NCBI GenBank assembly: GCA_036346225.1
Contig: JARFIW010001256.1
Coordinates: forward strand, 124,001-188,000
Length of the DNA stretch: 64,000 bases
Reading direction: 5' to 3'
Source of the DNA: Platerodrilus igneus
Lineage: Eukaryota; Arthropoda; Insecta; Coleoptera; Lycidae
Below are positions 56,281-64,000 of this stretch, in pieces. The notes beneath the pieces were generated by a model. The model saw only the letters and a program-made list of their open reading frames with translations, had not been told where the DNA came from and searched no databases. Position 1 is the first letter of the stretch, and the number at the start of each line of letters is the position of its first letter. The translations under genes were made by a program, and so were the position numbers.

Positions 56281-57809
56281 GTTTTATTAAATCAATAAGC
56301 TCAATCTCCTCATGAATGAGAGTTTCAAATATAACAAAGCTCGAATAAGGATTTTGCTTTTAAGTATACCCTCGTAAAGAAATAATTAATCAACAAGATT
56401 TAATACTGTTAGATATAGTATTTTTGGATTTTCAGATGTAACAAAAAATCTACGTATATAGTTTGTACTATAAATATATGGGGGTGCTTTATTAGCCTAG
56501 GACTAAATTGGAGATCTTTTTATAGTGAAGGGATTTCGATATACTTCCGACTAAGCTAGGGTCTATTCCTCGGGTAGAGCTTATGAGGAGTGGTCGTGGG
56601 TTTTACGACAAAACATTGTTTACTTACTGACTCTAATAATACTAAAATAGGGGGTGCAAAAGGAGCGCCACCAAGTTTTTAAATTTTTTAATCACGGGTT
56701 TGCCCTAAGGGAGGACTTGGAAGTCCTTAGAGAGAAATATCATTTTTACTGCTAAAGCAGGAGCTGTAAAGAAAATATTATTAATGTAACAAAAAGGACA
56801 CAAGAGATGTACTCTTACTACCTTATGCTATAAAAAAAAGGAATAACCAATTATATCAATAATTTAAACATTGTTATATAAACCAATTTAGGCATTAAAC
56901 CTCTTGAAGGTGATGTTTAGTGCTCCTTTATTGAGTCGCTGTTATAGACTTTACTTTTATGAAAGGGTATTTATACCTTTTTACCTTGTTAACTCAATTA
57001 CCCTATCTTTGAACTCACTTGTCCAAAATAAAACAATTATGCAATTGAATTTAATGGTTGTTCTTTAATTAAAATTTTGCTTTCTAAGTAATAAAATTTT
57101 ATGCATAAAATATACATCACAAATATGGTCTAAAGTCTTCAACACAATGATTGCATATGAAAATTACGACTGTCTTTACCAAGGATAAAAAATATCAATA
57201 ACGTATTAAACATTTTCACAAGACTTTTCAAATTAATTACCCAAAATACACAGATCTGTTACCTTGGTTTACAAATGTGTATTAAATATTCAAAAGACTA
57301 AAATATTAGTTTTCGTAATTACTTAAGGTGTGATTGAATTTGAACGAAATACTTTTTTAGAATTAAATTAAGGTATTCATATTCATTTGCAATAATATCA
57401 TATACAACCCTTGATTGAAAGGCAGGTTGCTAGTGAGGACCCTATTCAACTGCATGGTGCTTGTGACTCCACAAGTGGTCGTGCCAGACTGAATCGTCCG
57501 CTAGATACTCAGAACACATCAAAATCACCTGACATTGGAGATGCAATTTAAACGACCAACGTTTACTAATAGTGACTAAACCAATATTATAAAGTAATAT
57601 TTGGCGTGTGATTGGGGTACACGGTCCTGATCTAAATATTTATTTATATCGCAAAATTTAATTGTTTATTTAAATCGACAATGCGGTGTATTTTATAAAT
57701 AATTTGAAAAGGATTTGTAGTCTTCAAAAAAAATTGTTACAATACTACTTAAGTAGAAAAAATAATCATTATTCTATTGCATATGCTAATTGGAAAGGTT
57801 TACAATTTA
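56281..57809. other. No recognisable gene
   Basis: A/T-rich. A patch at 56500-56760 has more G+C and fragments such as GGGAGGACTTGGAAGTCC (an inverted repeat), and 57410-57560 is similar. Neither matches a family I know. Confidence 0.4.
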
Positions 57810-58195
57810 ACTATTTACAGAAGTAATCACAATTAGTTAGCGGTCTGGCATGTTGGCAGCGATTCGTTGCTTAAGCCTTACCATAACATATAATTTAATA
57901 CTTTTCCATTTTTGGAGGGGATAACCAGGTAATACTTTATTTCCTTATAAACGGGAATCATGTAAACATGTTGGAGTTCTTTAACAACCATCAGGTTGCT
58001 AATATCTACGTTGAGCCAGGTAGATTAGAAAAAGATAGAGTATAGAAAGACCTATACCAAGTTATATTAGTCAAATTATTAGAAATTTAGGTTGTCAAGG
58101 GTATGTAGAACTTTTTAGATTAGCACAGAATAGAAAAGAAGTTAGAGCTGCGTCAAACCGACCTTAAATAAGGTCGAAAACAAAATGATGATGAC
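57810..58195 (+). mobile_element. LINE family 2 leader-plus-tail unit, plus strand
   Basis: This is the same sequence, inverted, as 37512-37900: GCGGTCTGGCATGTTGGCAG, then GGATAACCAGGTAATA and AACATGTTGGAGTTCTTTAA, then the LINE tail ACAGAATAGAAAAGAAGTTA. The terminal stem GACCTTA/TAAGGTC (about 58161-58178) is followed by GATGATGA. Confidence 0.85.
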
Positions 58196-59300
58196 AGAAG
58201 TAATATAAAAAAGTCCAAGGAGATTAGAGAAAGGGTACTTTCCTTCACTTCCAAATAATCTAAAAATATGTAGAGAATAGATTAGGAAATGTTATAGGAA
58301 AAATAAGTTTAGTAGTGAAAACAAAGGTGTATGTATACTAAGTATTTTCAGCCCCAAGAGTTTGAGAATGATTTACAATTTACAAAATTAGATCTACATA
58401 ACTGTTAATTTATTTTAGCCGTACAGTCATTATTACTTTTCCCTAGTCCGAACTACCAACTGTCTGAGCTTTCAAAACGGGAAGAATAGAAATAAAGGGA
58501 CGCAAATAGTTGAAGGTCTGCTTTTCGAAAATGTAGCCTATACTAAGAAAGTTCAAGGTAATTTACATGCGACGCCTACGTTTGATGCTAATATGAAATT
58601 ATCATATTGATATTATGCAAACAAATATTTATTATTTAGTAAACACTAGCCTAAAAATCAGTTTCAAATTTTAAGAGCAATTAATGTATGCATAACAAAA
58701 TATATAATCCTACATTCTTAACTAACACAAATTTCTCAATTAAAAAGTTTAAATCAAATTACAATCATTCATCAAGTGGTCGTTTAGCTGGCATACTAGA
58801 AAATAGCGCCATTTTTATAAATTTTTTAAAGTAACATAACCTGTCAACCCTTTCTTCGATTTTAGGTTTTAAAAGCTTGTTTTATTCGTTTTTTATTTTA
58901 AAAATTAAATTTTGTAAGCATATTTTTAACAAAATTGCCAGCTATTGAGATATTGCGTGTTTTTGCTTTGTTGTGTTGACATAAATGGTAAACAAAACAA
59001 AATGTAGGTACGGCAAATAAAAATAGGATTTATAATTTATTTGATGATGTTAAAATTAATTTTATAATATTAAAATTAAAAACCATGATATACAATAAAG
59101 GACAAAATCTTAAGAAATTTATAATTTTTTTTGTCAACGGTTATATTAATATTTAAATGCTACTTAATAGGATTTTTACATAACTATTTTTCAATATCTC
59201 AAGTCTAACGAAAATATAATTTCTGAATCATCACTCACTAAATTAGAGTCAAAAGTCTCATTTATAATCAGGATGAGCACATTCTAATCTTAATTTCATT
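58196..59300. other. No recognisable feature
   Basis: A/T-rich spacer. No long frame, microsatellite or terminal repeat. Confidence 0.45.
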
Positions 59301-59633
59301 CGCACATAACTTATGTACAAATTAAGCCAAAATAAGATAGGTAACGAGAACTTACAAGAGATTAAAGATTTCTGCTACTTAGAAAGTCAAATAACACAAG
59401 ATGGGAAGAGTGCAAAAGATATAAAGCAAAGATTAGCACAAGATCGTGCTACATTTAACAAAAAAAAGCAACTACTGTGTTCAAAGACAACACACATAGA
59501 AAATATTTTAATGTAATCAGCGTTGACTTGGTGAAGATCCATAATAATAATAAATAAGTAAATAAAAGAAGAATAACTTAGTACTTTTTATCTTCACAAT
59601 AATAAAGTTATTACAATGTCAATTTAATAAAAA

Positions 59634-59674
59634 TACGACGAGCGCTTTCGACTATTAAGTCATTATCAAGACTA
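59634..59674 (-). ncRNA. Hammerhead-ribozyme-like motif at the Penelope-like 3' end
   Basis: On the minus strand TTGATAATGAC-TTAATA-GTC-GAAA resembles the hammerhead core CUGAUGA, stem II and GAAA. Stem II is GAC/GTC at 59659-59661 and 59650-59652, and GAAA is the inverse of 59646-59649. GCGCTCGTCGTA follows. Two core bases differ (C to T, G to A), so cleavage is unlikely in this copy. Hammerhead motifs are known from Penelope-like elements. Confidence 0.5.
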
Positions 59675-59744
59675 ACAGAAAAATAAAATTGAGTTAAAAT
59701 ATATATAAAAGCTAATCACATATAGAGAGGGAGGGATAAACAAG

Positions 59745-60128
59745 TTACAATCTTGAAGCAAAGTCAATTATTGGAGACGCATTTATAAATGTAATGTCAT
59801 TAACAATATTTTGCCCAAGTGCCAACGCCTTCTTAATTTCTATATTTTCCAAACTGTCCAGCTTCTTACCTTTATTTAAAATGTGAAGAATTTCAAAATT
59901 TGAATTAAAATCACAAGTATGATTATTGTCATTTAAGTGTCTAGCGAATGCACTAGAAGCCATATTTTTACCAATATCACGTCTATGTTGGTCAAATCGT
60001 AGTTTAAAGCTGGTGCCAGTTTGTCCAATATAAAAACTATTACAAGTATTACATTTTAATTTATATACCCCAGTTTGATGGGTTTGTCCATTTTGGCTTA
60101 CAATTTTAATCATCGATCCTATTGACAA
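59745..60128 (-). CDS. Penelope-like GIY-YIG endonuclease domain
   Basis: The 127-residue minus-strand frame has GVYKLKCNTCNSFYIGQTG (about residues 20-38), the GIY-YIG signature with a CxxC insert characteristic of PLEs. It continues through FKLRFDQHRRDI, FARHLNDNNHTC and a Glu/Asn region (LENIEIKKAL). The domain nicks DNA to prime reverse transcription. The frame is undamaged. A stop or frame change near 60130 separates it from the RT part. Confidence 0.92.
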   Translation of the reverse strand: MSIGSMIKIVSQNGQTHQTGVYKLKCNTCNSFYIGQTGTSFKLRFDQHRRDIGKNMASSAFARHLNDNNHTCDFNSNFEILHILNKGKKLDSLENIEIKKALALGQNIVNDITFINASPIIDFASRL

Positions 60129-60258
60129 CCTAGTGTAAAATGTAGGCTTTTGTCTTTACATTTATTAAATATCTTATTCAAAATAACCATGGATAATTTA
60201 CCTATATATAGCAGTTTACAATATCTCATTTCTAAGGTTGGTACAACCTTAGGATGAA

Positions 60259-60537
60259 TCAAGTTCTAACCCTATTGTTCTCATGTTTTCTTAGGAGTTT
60301 AGTGATTAATTCATGTTTATATCCGTTGTTCAAAGCTATTTTAGTTATTGTATATAGCTCTTTCGTAAAATTATCGGCGTTCATAGGTATGTTAACAAGT
60401 CTGTGAAGCATCGAGTTAAAAGATGCAAGTTTATGACTAATGGGATGTCTAGATGAAAAGGGTATAAAATAGCGTCCGTATGGGTGGTTTTCGAAATATT
60501 TTAAAGAGTGCTTATTGTATACATTACTGATATTCAA
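60259..60537 (-). pseudogene. Penelope-like RT C-terminal fragment
   Basis: FIPFSSRHPISHKLASFNSM, LHRLVNIPMNADNF and ITKIALNNGYKHELI match the segment between RT core and GIY-YIG in PLEs. The RT core is absent to the right, where the inverted copy begins. About 130 bases (60130-60258) between this and the endonuclease frame read as PLE linker in other frames. Confidence 0.85.
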
Positions 60538-60734
60538 ATCTAAAAATTAATATTATGATCTTCCTCTATCTCCATCGTGAATTGTATTGATACGTGTCGA
60601 GGTTTAAGTATGTTAACATTGTGTCAATGCCTGTTGCCTCCCATAACATTATGGCAATTCAAATTTCTAATTAAACTCTGTATTCATCAATCACATGGAA
60701 TGAGACATATATTAGATTTCATATCATGTACAAC

Positions 60735-61370
60735 TAAGCATCTTTAAAATGTTAGTAATCATGCTAATGCCTTTGTCAACTACACATAGTCATAATGCAT
60801 CTTGAACCGATGATTCGAAAACTATTTTAAAATAGCTTTGAACAACGGATATAAACTGAATTAATCACTAAACTCCTAAAATACTGGATCAATAGTTAGA
60901 AAGCTTGATCATCTGTTGTGCCAACTTAGAAATGAGATATTGTAATACTGCTTATGGTAAATTATCCATGGTTATTTCGAATGATATTTAAAATGTGACA
61001 AAAGCCTACTTTTAACTAGGTCGTCAATATGGATCAATGATTCAAAATCTGTAAGCCAATGGCAACTCCATAACTGGTATATAATAATGTCTTGTAATAG
61101 TTTATATTGACACTGGCACCGCTTGTAACTACGATTTGACCAACTAGACGTGATATTGTAAAAATGGCTAGTGCATCTAATATAGACAATAATCATACTG
61201 TGAATTCAAATATTGAAATTTCCATTTTAAATAAAGGTGAAGCTGGACGTTGGAAATATAGAAGAGCTTGGCATGGGCAAAATATTGTTAATGACATTAC
61301 ATTTATAAATGCGTTCAAATTGACTTGCTTCAAGATTGTAACTGTTTATCCTCCTTTCTATATGTGATTA
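60735..61370 (+). pseudogene. Inverted decayed Penelope-like RT end and GIY-YIG remnant
   Basis: The plus strand repeats the minus-strand PLE with deletions: TAGCTTTGAACAACGGATAT (about 60831), ATTAATCACTAAACTCCTAA, TATTGACACTGGCACC at the YIG-QTG position, and NIVNDITFINAF (about 61282-61320). Confidence 0.75.
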
Positions 61371-61408
61371 GCTTTAATATATACTTTATGCTCAATAGTC
61401 TTCTGTTA

Positions 61409-61440
61409 GACGATAATGACAATAGTCGAAGCGTCGTCAT
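61409..61440 (+). ncRNA. Second, more decayed hammerhead-like motif in the right arm
   Basis: CGATAATGAC-AATA-GTCGAA then GCGTCGTC is the counterpart of 59634-59674 in the opposite arm of the dimer. GAAA is shortened to GAA. Confidence 0.4.
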
Positions 61441-61960
61441 TAAATTGACATTGTAATAACTTTATTATTGTGAAGATAAAAGTACTAAATATTCTTCTTT
61501 ATTTACTTAGTTATTATTATAGAAAAGATTGTTTAAAGCATATGTGTGACACATGACATTGTACGGCTATAAAAATTTTACAGTAGGAGAAGCAAACAGA
61601 AAAAAGATAGAAGCCTTTGAAATGTGGTGCTATAGACGTATGATGAAGATATTATGGACAGACAAAGTTAAGAACAAGGAGGTTCTAGAAATAGTAGAGG
61701 AAGGAGGAATTATGTGGAAAACAGTAAAAAACAGGAGAGATGGAATGATAGACCACATACTAGCATGAAGGAATAGTGCGGAATATATTACAAGCTGAGA
61801 TAGGAAAAAAGAGAGGTAGAAGTAGACCTAGGTTAGACTATTACACACAGACACTCAAAGATGTAGGCTGTGGAAATTTCAGGAAAATGTGTAGACTAGC
61901 TCAGAATAGAAATCAATAGAGGTACGTTTCTAACCAGGTCCAAGACGGAGAACCTAATGA

Positions 61961-63225
61961 TGAAAAAAAAATGTACTTGAACCTGATGATTATTATAAGC
62001 AACTACAAGTGATTGCTCGAAATGATTCATTGGAAAACTGTTAGTTTGGCGAACGGTTAAGTGTTGGGGATCATGGTAGCCTCAGTTTACTTAACCTTCT
62101 TCACATACCATTGAATATCGGTGAAATAGGGAATATATTTAGAAAACAATAAAAGAGGCAACGAACTGTGTCTAACAAGAAAGAGTAACGCGTATGTTCA
62201 AAGACAACAAATAAAGAAACAAGAAAAGAATTGTTGAAAACATATGTATGAAGCACAGTACTGTGTGACTGTGAAATAGGAACGGAAGTACGAGAAGCAG
62301 ACAGGAAGAAGGTAGAAGCTGTTTTGGAATGTGGTGCTTTAAATGTATGATGTTGATAACATGGACCGACAAAGTTAATAATAAAGAGGTTTTAGAAATA
62401 GTAGGGGAAGAAAGATATCTGTGGAAAACAAAAAATAGGAGAAATAGGACAGCACACGTTCTAAGGCAATTGGGAATAGTGCGGGATAAACAGAAATAAG
62501 CAAAAGAGATACCTAGATCAGATTAATGCACACAGATGTTGAAAGATGTGGGCTGTGGGAATTTCTGTAAAATGTGTAGATTAGCTCAGAATAGAAACCT
62601 AATTAGGACTAATAAAGAAAGCATCCCAAATAAGTACCAGAATATTTCATTAAATAATGTGTAAACCACGGGGCTTATTGCATTGAAATATCTACACTTA
62701 ATTGAATATAGTAGAATCAGTGGGTGTGATTTCGAAATCACTTACAATTGCCCATGGTTACTCGCTATTCTTAATTCAGCTGTATGGCTAAACCAAATGT
62801 AGATTGTTGATGAGCTATGACACTTTCAGCCCTGAAGATTATATCAATGGATATACTTGAAACACCTCTTTGCAAGTACTGTTCATTGTACTTAAACCTG
62901 ATGATTACTATAAGCAACTACAGGTGTGGCTTTGCAATATTCGCAAATAATGTTGATTGTGCGAAAAGATTTATTAGAAAACAGTTAATTCGGCAAATGT
63001 ATAAGCGTTGGGGATCTTGGTAGGCGGTAGGTTACCTAACCCCCTTCACATACCGATGAATATCGATGAAATTGAGTATATGTTGAGGAAACAATAGAAG
63101 GGGAACGGAACTGCATTTAGGTTCTAAGAATTTCAGGGAAATGTGAAGGTTAGCTCAGAATAGGAAACAATGAAGATACGCGTCTAACCAGTTCCAGGAA
63201 TGAAGACCTAATGATGATGACAAAG
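61961..63225 (+). mobile_element. LINE family 1 units, head to tail, plus strand
   Basis: Unit 61965-62600 starts with the leader (TGTACTTGAACCTGATGATTA), keeps coding traces (READRKKVEAV at about 62289-62320, WTDKVNNKEVLEIVGEERYL at about 62361-62420) and ends AGAATAGAAACC. After a spacer 62600-62880, a short unit 62885-63220 has leader and tail only, ending AATGATGATGA. Confidence 0.8.
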
Positions 63226-63419
63226 ATAGATAATTCAATGTCCACCGCTTAAAATCAGATTTTAAACTTATCTGATCAGTTAGGTTTAATAATTTTTACT
63301 GTAAGAGTTTTAACCATATAATGCCTACGTTCATGTAACAAATTTAAAATACGATGCGTACCAATTATTCGGTTACCCTGCCAAGGTTAAAACGCCTTTC
63401 GATACGGCGCTAATGTAAC
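63226..63419. other. Unassigned spacer
   Basis: A/T-rich, no motif. Confidence 0.4.
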
Positions 63420-63970
63420 ATGTTTTAAATAATTTAAGCGGGCTTAATCACCATTATTACACGTGAAACGCGGCAGTATTGTACTTCAAAGAAAATTAAA
63501 GCTTTTACGCGTACTAGATGGAAAGACTAAGAACTGCTTTGCCGGCGGCTAACTTGACTATTACCTCCAAGGAAGAGCTATAAATGGTCTGGGTCAAAAT
63601 TTTCTTAGTTAAACTGAAAACAATTTAAATTTAAGTTGGACGCCACTGTATCTGGCAGGTATTAATCAAAAAATTATAGTTTTAAGGTAAATACCGAAAC
63701 CCTTCTGGAGGTGATGATTCTAAAAGTTTCTGTTTAAATCCTTTGAGAATTGATCAGGCATATAGAGAAAATACAAGAATAAGAATACTTCTACTCCATA
63801 GTAAATAATTTGCATCAAATTATAACAATATTTAAGAAATATACATCAAACTAGTTTTTTTACAAAAATTTTGAACAAAATTTCGTTACATGACTGTTAA
63901 ATCTTTGAATGATTGTCAGATCTGGCAGTCATGTACAAATTTAATAAACTGTAATTTTAAGCAATTTTGG
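63420..63970. repeat. ~550-bp direct repeat, copy 2
   Basis: Partner of 55733-56280, 7.7 kb away in the same orientation. It may continue beyond the window end. Confidence 0.75.
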
Positions 63971-64000
63971 TGCAGGTCTAATTTCGATATTAGTAAGCTT

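Larger units (their letters stand above)
59504..61518. mobile_element. Inverted dimer of a Penelope-like element with 8-bp target duplication
   Basis: ATAGAAAA is duplicated at 59496-59503 and 61519-61526. The left arm (about 59539-60540) is a minus-strand PLE 3' part. The right arm (about 60735-61518) is a decayed plus-strand copy of the same region, so the two lie 5' to 5' with outward 3' ends. The centre 60541-60735 is unique. Shared landmarks include AATATTGTTAATGACATTAC and the A/T-rich 3' end with TTATTATTAT. Confidence 0.85.
59310..61960 (+). mobile_element. LINE family 1 fragment split by a Penelope-like dimer
   Basis: 59313-59503 encodes IGNENLQEI, FCYLESQITQDGK and LAQDRATFNKKKQLLCS. 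The same LINE resumes at 61519 with RLFKAYV, then NFTVGEANRKKIEAFEMWCYRR (about 61571-61640) and the tail to about 61960. The junction with the duplicated ATAGAAAA shows one LINE copy was interrupted. Confidence 0.88.

Overview
The window is AT-rich, intron-poor animal DNA that looks like an arthropod and most likely an insect. This rests on the mix of mobile elements: Ty3/gypsy, BEL/Pao, Penelope-like, endonuclease-RT LINEs, a DD41D-spaced Tc1/mariner and a ZMYM1-type hAT. Nothing looks bacterial. Almost all recognisable coding sequence belongs to transposable elements, nearly all broken by stops or frameshifts. Host-derived sequence is limited to an intronless chimera at the left edge and one possible terminal exon near 46.6 kb. 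The species cannot be named from the sequence.

Layout. 1-5.65 kb: one intronless stretch joins a reverse transcriptase with a PD-(D/E)XK-type C-terminus, a USP2-like ubiquitin protease, a TAF1 bromodomain and a protein disulfide isomerase missing its N-terminus. 8.1-13.8 kb: a minus-strand gypsy element whose pol continues past integrase into a TARG1/OARD1-like macrodomain and a CCCH zinc finger. 13.8-15.85 kb: a LINE. 15.9-20.8 kb: a second, dead gypsy split by a foldback element. 21-28.3 kb: a diverged ~850-bp repeat split by a mariner with 495-bp terminal inverted repeats, itself split by a 3.34-kb hAT; both nestings have exact target duplications. 29.6-30.96 kb: a composite minisatellite. 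31.4-32.95 kb: a decayed second copy of the gypsy integrase-macrodomain-CCCH end. 33-37 kb: mostly unexplained sequence. 37-40.7 kb: a gypsy remnant and a LINE split by an LTR-type insertion. 40.7-46.1 kb: a BEL/Pao element split by a 1.28-kb palindromic Mutator-like element. 47.7-53.4 kb: LINE 3' tails in head-to-tail units, three tRNA-derived SINEs and an inverted pair of Penelope-like copies. 57.8-63.2 kb: more LINE tails and a LINE split by an inverted Penelope-like dimer carrying hammerhead-like motifs.

How the parts relate. The region is a nest of insertions, and several can be ordered in time: hAT after mariner after the 850-bp repeat; the palindromic element after BEL; the foldback after gypsy copy 2; SINEs after LINE tails; the Penelope dimer after its LINE. 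The most novel-looking item is the gypsy lineage with a macrodomain plus CCCH module. It is seen in two copies on opposite strands, and the positions of both catalytic residues of the ADP-ribosyl hydrolase family are kept. The second is the four-part retro-chimera at the left edge.
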